Below, piece after piece: positions 10,785-20,870 of a DNA stretch of 64,000 nucleotides. The stretch comes from Gadus chalcogrammus (Eukaryota > Chordata > Actinopteri > Gadiformes > Gadidae), in the NCBI RefSeq assembly GCF_026213295.1, contig NC_079418.1, positions 2,417,887-2,481,886 on the forward strand. Direction: 5' to 3'. Position 1 is the stretch's first letter. Each line of letters begins with the position of its first letter. The notes beneath the pieces are model-generated. The model did no database searches and was not told where the DNA came from. It saw only the letters and a program-made list of their open reading frames with translations. The position numbers and the translations under genes were made by a program.

Positions 10785-12802
10785 GTTATGCCATTAAATG
10801 GCAAAAATCAAGAAAATACCCAGAGCTGAATTACAACACACCTTGTCATCATCCCCATACGACAAAGAGATTGCGACACTCATTCTGCTTTATCTGCATG
10901 ACCTTGATCAGGTTGTACACCTCAAGCTCTTCACGCATCTGTTGCAGCATTGGTGTGCGTTTTGTGGTCACATGCAGTACGATAGCCCTTTCAAAAGGAA
11001 TATAATACATTTTATGACAGCCATTTAAAATTATGATGTCAACTGAAATTTAGCCATAACACTGATGTTTGCATGATATAATGATAAAACCCTTTCAAAG
11101 CCGTCAAAGATTTTGCAGCACAAAACCTTGATCGGCTTCAAATTTCCTGCTTAATGAATGAACATTACTGCATGGCTTAAATTACTATTGACCTTTACAT
11201 AATTCATCCATAATGTAATATTACTCCTATAGTTAACAAACCTTAATATGCTTTCCTTATGGTCAATGTTGATTTGACCATTGTAGCTACAATCCAGGAT
11301 TTCTTCAACGTAGAGGGACAGGTCAGATGCATCTTGAATCTAAAATAATGATTTAGAAGCAAAAATAATTAAGCTTTCATTTGTTATGCATTCACAACTT
11401 TTATTTTATACATCTACACTATCACACATCTCACACATTTACCATTATTGGTTTACAGCTATATCAGATACTTTTTTTAGTGAGGCTAGTCTGTCAGTCG
11501 CTTGATGTCAACAGGAAATAAGCTATTGCAAGAAACTAACTTATTGATGAATTGGAATTTAGTAAACCTTAGGATATATTGAGATACTGCCTAACACAGC
11601 TGCAACATCGTTTGCAAAGTTTTAAACTTGGATCACTTTACTTTGAACTTATTCTATGTACCATAAACATCAAAAGAGCGCAAACATTATGGAAAAATAT
11701 TGGCCTCATTAAGATGGCTTGAAGCGATTTACCCAACGTACCGTTTTGATTAATGGTGACAACTCTGTGTCATGCACACCATCAGTTTTAAGGTTCCCAG
11801 TGACGAGGTAGTGGTAACACCACTCCTGCATAAACCGTGGTGCTGGTCTTCCTTGGGCAATGCTCACACCGAATATTTCACCCGCAACTCTGGATGAAAG
11901 ACAACAAAGAAATTGGCAATTATAAGTACTAATATTGAGATAACACCCCAGCTAGAAGACTTATCTCAGGTGCTTACTTCAATTTATGCATTACCTCTAT
12001 CATCTATTGTCACACATACACTGAAGGAGATTATACCTTTAAAATATGACAGAATATTTAAAATAGCTGGTACATTTCAAGCCCTGTTCTGAATGTTTTT
12101 CTAACAATTTGCCATGAACATGAAAGTTTGAAAGAAAAACAGATTGAGGCACTGACTTCCCCTCTAGGCAAACTGTAAAGGAACCCAAGTATCATTACAT
12201 ATTTTCACTCATGAAAGTATTGCAAAGGTGTCCATCAGATAATAACAATAATCAGTAATTATACGTTTTAGAAATAAGAATAACATACTTGAACAGTTCA
12301 TTGTCCAAATCGTTGAGGGAATACTTGGGTACTTTGCCCTTCTCACTTTCGCCTTCAAATAGTCGCTTCTCGATCCCAGCAACCATCGCTACAGCCAAAA
12401 ACAAATGATAAAACAGCATTAGACTAGCTGGGGGAAAACATCTAAAAAACAAGAATTTAGCCAAATTTTTCTCAAGCTCTGACCACTTTGATACTGTGTC
12501 CTGCAGAAGCCCACAGGCAGTTATTGTTCTCTTTTTGGGAAATGGATGGATGCAGCAAAAATACACCCAACAGCAGAGCTTTCGTTCCAGTTGTTTGACA
12601 ATGGTATAGCAACTGTGAAAAATTTAATTTCAGCTATTCTACAACATACTCTACATATCTGCTAAATTAATGATGACAGCATACTCCTCACTGGACAGGA
12701 ACTCTTTTTTTAGTGCTCCAGTGTCAACCCCTGGTTCTCCCAGGGAGGAGACTTTCAAAGGGTTCACTGGACCGCCATTCTTTCAACGCTTCCAGAGTTT
12801 AA

Positions 12803-13447
12803 GGCTACGTTTACACGATGACGGTCTGAACAGAAGACGCAAAAGTGGCGTTGCGTCTTAACTTTTTATTCCGCGATTAGACGAGCGCTTTCGGGAGGAA
12901 ATCTGCGTGCATACGGTGACGCGAAAAAATGTGTGGAATTCAATTGGGTATGCATGCCAGGCGGCTAGGTGGTGCTGTGATACACTATCACACAACACCG
13001 CCATGTCTGAGCGCATGCGTAGAATCTTCCTTCTTCTCTTATCCGTGCCGCAAAAACCAAAAGATCCTTCTCTGTTCAGTAATCCTATCTGTACATATCC
13101 TGTACATTTCGTGGAAATACTCCTGTATGCTTGTTAGAGCTGCCAGAGCAGCTTGAAGGTCCGACGCATGGAAATAATCTGACATGTTTGTTTATTTCCT
13201 GGTTCTGGCACATGTATGTGACGTAAACGCGTACGCGACGTGAGCAGATCTGAGCAGTGTTTTGCGTCTTGGCAGTGTAGACGAAAAAACGCTACGGCTG
13301 AGTGTATTCAACTTTTCCACTCTGGAGGGTGGTTTCAGATTTATGCGTTTTCATGCCCCAAAAACGCTGTCACCCTCTAAACGAAAGGCACTTCCGATAA
13401 AATATTTCGTCGTTTTTACCCGCAAGCGTCCTCGTGTAAACGGGGCC
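12803..13447. mobile_element. PIF/Harbinger-type MITE inside a HECT exon, TSD TAA
   Basis: 645 bp with ends GGCTACGTTTACACGA and TCGTGTAAACGGGGCC (inverted), flanked by TAA at 12800-12802 and 13448-13450. A 3-bp TAA duplication is typical of PIF/Harbinger. Removing the element and one TAA joins the two halves of a minus-strand HECT exon. That makes this insertion later than the gene and sufficient to disrupt it. Confidence 0.85.
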
Positions 13448-15908
13448 TAAGACCTCTTTCAACCATACCGTCTCTGGCCACACAGATGTCAAAGGTCTTG
13501 CTACAATCTATCTGTTCCTTTACCCAATAAAGAACATTTTCCTCACTGTTGAAAGTTCTAAATTATTCAAATGAACTACACAATGCACTGTATTTTAACA
13601 AATTAATGAAATGTTACACGACCAGATTGGTTACCATGATATATGATCCAGATCGGAGCATATCTTGACTATGTCAAGCTGGCAAAGATCCTTTCCCATA
13701 CTACTGTAAAAACAAAAGGAATACATTTATACTTGTCCTTTAAACATACAGTTCTAGATTATTTTCTATTACCTGACATCTGACCTGTGAGATAAATATA
13801 ATTTTATGTTTGTGTAAAAATCCATCATAACCATGATGAGCACAGAGCCATCTTGGAACTGCCTAGGAATTCGAGCAACCCTATAAACAAAGATACATAA
13901 TGCAAGTTGACCCACAGTCACCTTTCACCGCAGAAGCTTGCATGTAGTTCTATGTCTGACACTGGAAATGTTCTTGTGCATATTGGACATTGGACCTCAC
14001 CTGCCTATATGCAGGCACATGGAAAATGAGAACAGAATTGTTAAACCTGCAGTGTGGAAGATTATGTCTGAGTCATAAGTAGGAGCGAATTTTCAAAATA
14101 AGCGGTGGATTCAAAACAAAGCTTTCCCCGCCCACTCCCTTCCCGCTCACTAAGTTCTAACTCATTTACATTCTTCTTCTTACAGAAAATGTAAGTGTAT
14201 TTTAATGAAAATAAGTTAAACTAGGCAGCTTTAAGGCATAAATATCACGGGATAATTTTGAAGTGCAACAAAGACTGACAACTTTGTAAAGAACGTAGAA
14301 TGTATCCGTTATGTTTATGACACATTGTTTGGCTGTTGCCCTCCATGCCATCCTCCTTTTTGACTCAGTTGCTGTACCTGCTGAAAGCAATGTTGCTCAT
14401 TGGACCATGGTGCGTCTGTACAAGGTCCTAGGACTGGGTTAGGAGATGTTGCTTCTTCCAGGAACACCACATCTGCCTCCTGTACATTGATGCCATTTTA
14501 CTGATAAGCTGAGGTTGGGGGTGGAGTTCATCACAACAGATAACCCTGAAGTTAGAACTGGAAGCTGGACTTTTACAGCTTTGATCCCACATGCATAAGT
14601 GACATAGGAAACAGTTTTACCTCAGTTTCCGAGTTTGATGTGTTGTTGCAGTGGTCAATGTGCAGAGCCAACATCTGCAATGGCATCACTGTCTTGCATT
14701 GTTTGCATGTTGCTGTTGGCATATGAGAAAATTCCGGTGCATCTGCTGGTAGTGGTGTTAAATCGAACTCATCTTGGAGGGGCACTATATATATAACAGC
14801 TGTTTTCCTCCACCTGAGGCTCTTTTGATGACAGAACCAGTGTATCCCTCTGCCTCTAATGCGATTGCAGACAGTTTTCTCCTTCCATTTCCGCCTTTTA
14901 AAGAAAGCAACGCAACAATTAATGGTGCATAACCCTAAAGCATAGTGCATTTATCTTTTCTCTATTCGATGAATAACTTGCTGTTGGGAAATGTCACTAG
15001 TGGTGACTTAAAGTGCACCTGCTGCTTTGAAAAGAAGCCATCTGTCTTGAAGATCATTCATCTTCGGATATGTTGTCCTTAGTGAACTGGATAACTAATG
15101 AAAATAGGAAAGAAAAAAAGTCAACAGCTTGAATTTAGACAGTATATCTCTATTGCCACACAATCAATACTGTTGATACACTTTGGGAACAAAATATGTG
15201 TGCTTAAGTTCATCAGACATCCCACCTCTGCATGCGTTAAGTCAGATGTGATAGACAACGCCCTCTTTCCCAGCCCTGCTTGCATGAGCTCCAGCTCGGC
15301 AGATATGGATGGGGTTGTGTCCGTTTTTGAACCAAGCAAGAAAAATGGTACTTCAAGTGGCTTCCACGTCTTCACAACATTTGCTGGTCTTCTAAAGGTT
15401 GACTTCGGTTTTTTCCATTGCGTTTGAAAAATCCAGGGAAGGATCTATAGGATTTTTAGAACAATCTTAATGTCACTAAGTTGCAGTCAGAACAGAAATC
15501 AGATTAAGAACAGAATTTGAATTGCTGAAGCAATATCATTACAATACCACTTTGTGACATAATGATAGCACTAGTGCTAACAGCAATGATTAGGTCATTC
15601 AATGTAATGAATTAATTCAATTTGCAAATCATATGAATATCTAGAAACTGTGTATGGTTATTTTTGGAAGAAACATGTTTGCAGGTGCCTTGAATCACAA
15701 TGGCATATGGAAATGTTTCGCAACATTGTGTAACACCTGAACTGGCCCTTATGCTTTTCTACCTGGCCATCTCAAACGAAACAGTAGGTCTCTCCACACT
15801 CGTACTCTGACCCTGTCTACGATCTTCAGGAATTGCTCTGGTGAGCAAGGACATGAAATGCTGAGCAGCATCAGTTGCTGAACACTGGTCATACTGGAAT
15901 GGGAGTTA

Positions 15909-16438
15909 AGGTGCGTAACATTGTAATGTGATCATACAGAGCATAGCATAAATGTTATTAACAATTGATTCCGGTAAAGCACAAGCTGTACAAAACTACA
16001 GGATAATACTGGAAAACAAGTCATATTTGATCTCTTATTTCCCACAATTACAACACCATGAACAAATATAAATTTGAAAAAATGTGCCAATACCCTACCT
16101 GGGCCTGTGATCTGCCAGGGTGGTTTTCCATTCTGGGAAACAGGGAAAGTATTATTAGCTAGGTGTTTAAGCCATTTTCACCACCACGCAGTAACACAGA
16201 TAATACCATGTCACTACACATTCCCATACTTATGCTAAGGTTAATTTCGGTTGGTGGCTCAAATGTTGGTTCATCGAGATAAGCAGTAGGTGGCGCAGCA
16301 CCAATCAAACCTCAAAACGTTGAAAAACAATGTAGAAAACACGATGAAAATATGACATTGATGTTTGTTTCATGTATTAATTTGAGGAAGGTTACAGTCT
16401 CCTCGTCGCTCCACACAGATCTGATGTTTTCGTCTGCC
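15909..16438 (-). repeat. Right long inverted repeat with leader exon
   Basis: Reverse complement of 2534-3073 plus 5041-5063. It carries the leader exon 16132-16099 (one residue different from the left copy: MENHPG versus MENQPG) and the same Myb/SANT-like start. Homology to the left repeat ends at 16438, just inside the start codon of that short frame, where unrelated sequence begins. Confidence 0.85.
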
Positions 16439-16828
16439 CCTGTCACGGCAAATTTGTACCGGGTGCCAAATTTGTACCGGGCACGTCATCCATACGTAAT
16501 CCATTCCAAACCTGCCTGGCAACAGATGATCGCGTCGTCCGTTGCTTGGCAACGGACGATCGCGTCGAATGACGTGAAAGGTTCACGAACATCCGCGAAC
16601 CTTCAAGCTCGTTCATTCGCACTTGTTCATTGACCGTGACAAGACCGATATCATTGACCGTGACAAGACAGATAACACTTACACTTACAAATTACATTTA
16701 TTAGCGTTGCTAACTTTATATTCGTGTTGTATATTCAATTGTTTAATCGTATTTAGCTAGTTAACTGAGTGTTTAACGTGTAGTAAACTGATGAATTGAA
16801 TTGTATTTTCTTGTATCTGTCATCTCAG
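16439..16828. other. Short-repeat region between elements
   Basis: No gene seen. It contains two copies of CAAATTTGTACCGGG (16449-16484), an imperfect palindrome of ATCGCGTC/GGACGATCGCG type near 16529-16567, and two copies of TTGACCGTGACAAGAC near 16630-16672. It separates the broken right inverted repeat from the Ginger-like gene, and could be the 5' end of the latter. Confidence 0.4.
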
Positions 16829-17044
16829 ATGTATGAAGCAGGTCGCTCTCTCACGGAGAAACGGCAGATCCGGAGGGATGCAAAAAAATTCACTCTTAAA
16901 GGTATTCTGTAATTAAATAAATAACATTTTATGCAGTCCATCTTAATTCATCTTCCATTTTCACAAATGAGTAGGCCCTGCAAAGGAAACTGAATTAAGT
17001 TATAAGCAATCTACAGCTGATGCAGTGCTGATGTATGTTCTCTC

Positions 17045-18997
17045 TGTTACGCCTCGTCCCGCTACACGGTCCACCTCTAGCGGCGGCAGGGCGTAACAGA
17101 TTCCTCTTCCCTCAACCCACCTGTCGGCAATCTGCAATCTACGTTCCCTATTTCAGTCGGGGATCCCCAGTCTGCCGGCGCCAGTTCGTCATACACTTCC
17201 AGCAAGTTCGTATCGTCTTACCCGCTCTATTACCAAGTCCTGCTCGAATTCCCTGTCCCTCTAGTAATCCCATTTCCCCTTCTCTAGTTCTCCCGCTACC
17301 TGCCTGTCTACCCGCTACCGGACCTCCGCCTGCCTGACTACTCGATCCTCGCCTAGCCCCCACCTGCACGATCGCCCTCCCGGTTCCAGACCCCCCGCCT
17401 GCCTGACTGCCCGATCCTCGCCTAGCCCCCACCAGCACGATCGCCCTCCCGGTTCCAGACCCCCGCCTGCCTGACTACCCGTCGACCGTCTAGCCCGTGA
17501 CCACCTGATTGCCAGCCCGTTACCAGACCCCCGCCTGCAGGGATGGACTGGGACAAAAATTTTGCCCGGGACTTTGGGATGGAGAGGCCTTTTATGAGAC
17601 CGCGGGAATAGCCTGTGTAGAATTTTGCCACGGTGTAAAATAATAAAAACTAGTCCTTATCTGTGGATATGTGCATTGCAACTGCATGTCAATGTTGGGA
17701 TTTGCATGTGTTTAGAATATTGTGAAGATCACTGGGAAATATTTTATAAGCAATCTTGTCCATGTACAAAATATTAGAAATTGCATGTGGCTAGAAAGGT
17801 AAATCAAGGCTTAAAATGATCTAAATAGTGCAAGATAGAATTATTTTAGTGGAATAAAATTGTCTGCTGGTTATTGCTTCACATAAATCACTAATGAAGC
17901 TTTTTTTTAACCAACGTTTGCATTGACAAATTAGAAAAATGGCTCCGTCAGTCTCTGGCCAGGTATATATTGAGGGGCTATGCAACATTTCAGAGTGATA
18001 GGTCAAGCCGTTTAGGAGAAAAATTAGGACACACACACAGACAGACAGACTTTCCTTAATTGATATAGGCCTAGTTGGATTTAAATAGTTAGAGTTAGCT
18101 AATCAATACTTCATTCACTGCCTCTTCCGTGGTCATTACAATATTATGAATAGTTCTCCGACGTCTCTGGTACTTCCATAATTAGTTTAAGTCATTATTA
18201 TATTGCCAAACATGCTCGCTGCTGCGAGCATGCTGTGTCCTGTTCCCGCCTCACCATTGGTCTTGCTGACAGGGGCGTCGCTGTCAACCTTGGCTTTTCC
18301 ACGGAAAAGGTCGGTTAATTTAGCACATTTGGCTGCGTCTTGCTCTAACATTTTTTTCCTTTTCAACCTCAACTTCGGAGCGCCACCCAATTCTTTTTCC
18401 TCTCCACCACCTTTTTTCCTTTTTGACATTTTCGTATTTCTGTGTAACTTCAGTGAGATCAACGAGAAGTAGGCTAAGTGACCCGGCCGTGTATCTGGCT
18501 GAGCCAATCAGAAATGACAGACCGCAGAGCAGTCCAAGTTGGGAGGGGCCGTTTGGCCGCTCTCTTTGGCCGCTCGCGTTGCCCCCATACACTGTGGGGG
18601 TGCTCCCCCCTCTTAATTGACAGTAATACATAGGCCCCGTTTCAAGTTCAGGCAAGAGCTCCGTTTCGCGCTGTAAGCAAATATCCGGCAGCAGGCCACC
18701 CCAAATCACAGCTTACTTAACTTTTTCATTTTTTTTTACATCTTTTACAACAAAAAAAATATATAAATATATAATAATAATAATAATTTAAAAAAAAAAT
18801 GGAAAAGAATTACGGCCGGCCGGCTCGGCCTGAAATCGTCCGGCCGTTCGGGAAATCTCCCGAACCTCCCGATGGCCAGTCCGCCCCTGCCCGCCCGCCT
18901 GACTTCCCGAACGCTCTTCGAATAAATTCCTTTGCCTTTACCCTGTCTCCGCCTCCCTGCGTCCTGCTCTTGGGTCCCAGTTACCCGTACCGTAACA
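17045..18997 (+). repeat. 5' LTR of gypsy element, interrupted
   Basis: The LTR is split at 17539-18889 by a hAT insertion. Before the insertion it has a roughly 78-bp tandem duplication (about 17337-17492) that is single-copy in the 3' LTR. AATAAA occurs near 18919. It starts TGTTACG and ends GTAACA just before the internal region. Confidence 0.85.
17539..18889 (-). mobile_element. hAT element inside the 5' LTR
   Basis: 1,351 bp with ends CAGGGATGGACTGG / CCAGTCCGCCCCTG (inverted, imperfect) and an 8-bp duplication CCCGCC(T/C)G at 17531-17538 and 18890-18897. A minus-strand exon at about 18430-18200 encodes a basic, Lys/Arg-rich start followed by AAKCAKLTDLF, like the N-terminus of ZBED/ZMYM-type hAT transposases. 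The catalytic part is missing. Confidence 0.8.
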
Positions 18998-19013
18998 GTA
19001 CGAACTGGCCAAG

Positions 19014-19967
19014 ATGGACCCAGCAGACGCAGAGGCTTTCAGGGGAATGATCGCTCACCACTGGACTCTCCTGGGCCAACACGATCAGGCCCTGCAGGAG
19101 ATCTCCACCGCCCTCCGTGAGTTGACCCACGCCGTCAGTTCTCGACCCTCCGTCGCCCCTGAACCTGCAGCCCCAGTTCCGGGTCCGTCGGCTTCTCCCC
19201 GGGAGCCGACCATTCCAGCCGCCCAACGTTACGGATGGGACCTAGGATCCTGTCGGTCGTTTTTAATTCAGTGTTCCCTAGTTTTTGAAATGCAGCCCCA
19301 GACCTACCCCACCGAGAGGTCAAGAATAGCGTATTTGATCGGTTCGCTGAGTGGCGAGGCTCTCGCGTGGGCAGCGGCGGTGTGGGAACGCAGGTCCGTG
19401 GTTTGCTACGACTACAGTTCCTTCACGGACGAGATGCGGAAGGTCTTCGATCATCCGGTCCGGGGCAGGGAGGCCTCCCAACGTCTCCTGCAGCTCCGCC
19501 AGGGATCCCGCAGCGTCGCCTCCTTCGCGGTCGAGTTCCGGACCCTCGCCGCAGAGAGCGGCTGGGACGAGGAAGCGCTCCAGGGGGTCTTCCAAAATGC
19601 GCTCAGCAGTGATCTGAAGGACCGTTTAGTCTCCTGGGAAGAACCCACGGGCTTAGATCATCTGATTTCCCTCGCGATACACATGGACAACCGTTTGCGC
19701 GAACGTCGCAGAGAGAGAAGCGCACACTCATTCGCCACGCCCCCCTTCGAGTCACCGGTCGCAACGCGGTCTCCCCTCCCGATTGCCGTTCCTCCTCGCC
19801 ATGTGCGGACCCCCTCCCCCGAGCCGATGCAGATAGGACGCACACACCTTACGCCCGAGGAAAGGGAGCGTCGTATGCGATCGGGAGCCTGTTTTTATTG
19901 CGGAATTTCGGGTCATCTTATTTCCGTATGTCCCGCCCGCTCGGGAAAAGAACGGGCTCGTCAGTAA
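19014..19967 (+). CDS. gag: Gypsy Gag polyprotein
   Basis: 317 residues, intact from ATG to stop. The N-terminal half predicts helical and coiled segments (LLGQHDQALQEISTALREL). The middle matches the capsid/retrotransposon-gag domain (YPTERSRIAYLIGSLSGEALAWA; LLQLRQGSRSVASFAVEFRTLA). A zinc knuckle of C-x2-C-x4-H-x4-C spacing (CFYCGISGHLISVC) lies near the C-terminus. It packages element RNA. The organisation is like fish Sushi/PEG10-related Ty3/gypsy Gag. The start was chosen because it lies 16 bases after the LTR end and opens the whole domain. Confidence 0.88.
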   Translation: MDPADAEAFRGMIAHHWTLLGQHDQALQEISTALRELTHAVSSRPSVAPEPAAPVPGPSASPREPTIPAAQRYGWDLGSCRSFLIQCSLVFEMQPQTYPTERSRIAYLIGSLSGEALAWAAAVWERRSVVCYDYSSFTDEMRKVFDHPVRGREASQRLLQLRQGSRSVASFAVEFRTLAAESGWDEEALQGVFQNALSSDLKDRLVSWEEPTGLDHLISLAIHMDNRLRERRRERSAHSFATPPFESPVATRSPLPIAVPPRHVRTPSPEPMQIGRTHLTPEERERRMRSGACFYCGISGHLISVCPARSGKERARQ

Positions 19968-20314
19968 CTCGGGGGTTACTGGCGAGTCGCTCTCGGAATC
20001 CCTCGGTCTCCCGCCCCCTCCTGGAAGCCGTCCTTTTGTGGCGAGACCAAACCCTCCCGCTCTCCATTCTCCTGGACTCTGGAGCCGATGATAGTTTCAT
20101 CGATCTGGATTTAGTCAAGCGCCTGCAAATAGCCACCATTCCCCTCGATCTCCCGATCGAGACCCAGGCGCTGGACGGGAGGACCCTCACACGGGTGGAA
20201 CGCCGCACCGTTCCTCTCAACCTGCTCGTGTCGGGGAATCACCACAAAACCATATCCCTCCTGGCGATTTCTAGCCCCTTTTCCCCGGTCGTTCTGGGCT
20301 ACCCCTGGTTTTGA
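19968..20314 (+). pseudogene. Gypsy aspartic protease region
   Basis: Overlaps the gag stop in another frame, consistent with a Gag-Pol frameshift. The active-site motif LLDSGADDSFID is present near 20073, followed by a flap-like region and LGYPW. The frame stops at 20314 (TGA), so Pol is interrupted here. Confidence 0.75.
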
Positions 20315-20870
20315 ATTCACAACCCGCAGTCGACCCGCAATCGATTGGGGAACAGGACGCATCCTGTCATGGAGTACCCATTGCTTGTCTCAGTGCTTGC
20401 GGTCCGCTCAGGCTCCTCGGGCGACTGAGCTCGAGCCTGTATCCGAACCCCCTAACCTGTCCCTCGTCCCGGAGGAGTACCACGACCTGGGTTCCGTTTT
20501 TAGTAAGTCTCATGCCCTGTCCTTGCCCCCCCACCGCCCTTATGACTGCGCCATCGATCTCCTCCCCGGAACCCCCCTTCCAAGCAGCCGTTTGTTCAAC
20601 CTCTCCCGTCCCGAACGTGAGTCAATGGAGGAGTACATCGGGGAATCCCTCGCCGCTGGAATCATCCAGCCTGGACGGTCCGTCGACTCCTGGATGTGCG
20701 GCGTCGTGGGCGGGGTCACCAGTACCTCGTAGATTGGGGTACGGTCCTGAGGAGCGCTCCTGGGTTCCCCGGAGCCACATCTTGGACCCATCTCTCATCC
20801 AGGACTTTCTCCAGGATCATCCCGCTGCGGTGGGGCGTCCGCCAAGAGGCGTCCGTCGAGGGGGGGGTAC
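20315..20870 (+). pseudogene. Gypsy Pol remnant: RT start joined to chromodomain end
   Basis: From 20385 the frame reads the linker and RT entry ([40 protein letters not shown]). Near 20690 it jumps to [10 protein letters not shown] and, after a small shift, [16 protein letters not shown], the C-terminal chromodomain of a chromovirus-type integrase. All of the RT active site, RNase H and integrase core between them is deleted. The polypurine tract is at 20859-20870. Confidence 0.75.

Larger units (their letters stand above)
7919..16132 (-). pseudogene. HECT-type E3 ubiquitin ligase-like gene, decayed (G2E3-like family)
   Basis: Minus-strand exons, 5' to 3': 16132-16099 (leader MENHPGRSQAQ), 15893-15763, 15391-15226, 15094-15019, 14894-14621 (first C-x2-C...H-x3-C finger, CKQCKTVMPLQML then HIDHC), possible exons near 14500-14330 and 13886-13797, one exon split by a MITE (13545-13451 plus 12799-12655, with the HECT motif GEPGVDTGALKKEFL), 12388-12288, 11893-11740, about 11341-11285, about 10980-10842, a degraded exon near 8790-8660, and the last exon about 8257-7919. 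The last exon has a candidate catalytic Cys in SACTNTVTLP. Splice phases of exons 1-4 match the intact-looking relative at 26561-34249. Defects: a TA-dinucleotide frameshift in exon 5 and three TGA codons near 8750. HECT proteins accept ubiquitin on Cys and transfer it to a substrate. The target here is unknown. Confidence 0.75.
2534..16438. mobile_element. Composite DNA transposon: IS3-like integrase plus HECT ligase
   Basis: About 13.9 kb bounded by inverted repeats (2534-3073 continuing at 5041-5063, and 15909-16438) that are roughly 95 percent identical by eye. Inside are two convergent genes: a plus-strand DDE integrase with an IS3-type helix-turn-helix (2873-7355) and a minus-strand HECT-type ubiquitin-ligase-like gene (7919-16132). 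Both start from the same leader exon embedded in the repeats. Removing later insertions (3074-5033, 9031-9502, 9539-10784, 12803-13447) leaves about 9.6 kb. The outer tip of the left repeat probably lies a little left of 2534, while the right one is broken at 16438, so no TSD can be scored. The closest named superfamily I know is IS3EU, but the assignment is inference. Confidence 0.72.

Noticed and set aside
10798..11028. Plus-strand frame of 76 residues
   Set aside because: The opposite strand reads the HECT exon (REELEVYNLIKVMQIKQ), which is the supported interpretation.
13797..14500. Firm exon calls in the middle of the minus-strand HECT gene
   Set aside because: Plausible frames exist (for example NINVQEADVVFLEEA, PRQFQDGSVLIMVMMD) but similarity to the other HECT copy is too weak to fix borders.
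19135..20362. Many overlapping GC-rich frames around gypsy gag/pol
   Set aside because: High GC leaves several frames open; only the Gag, protease and Pol remnants show motifs.
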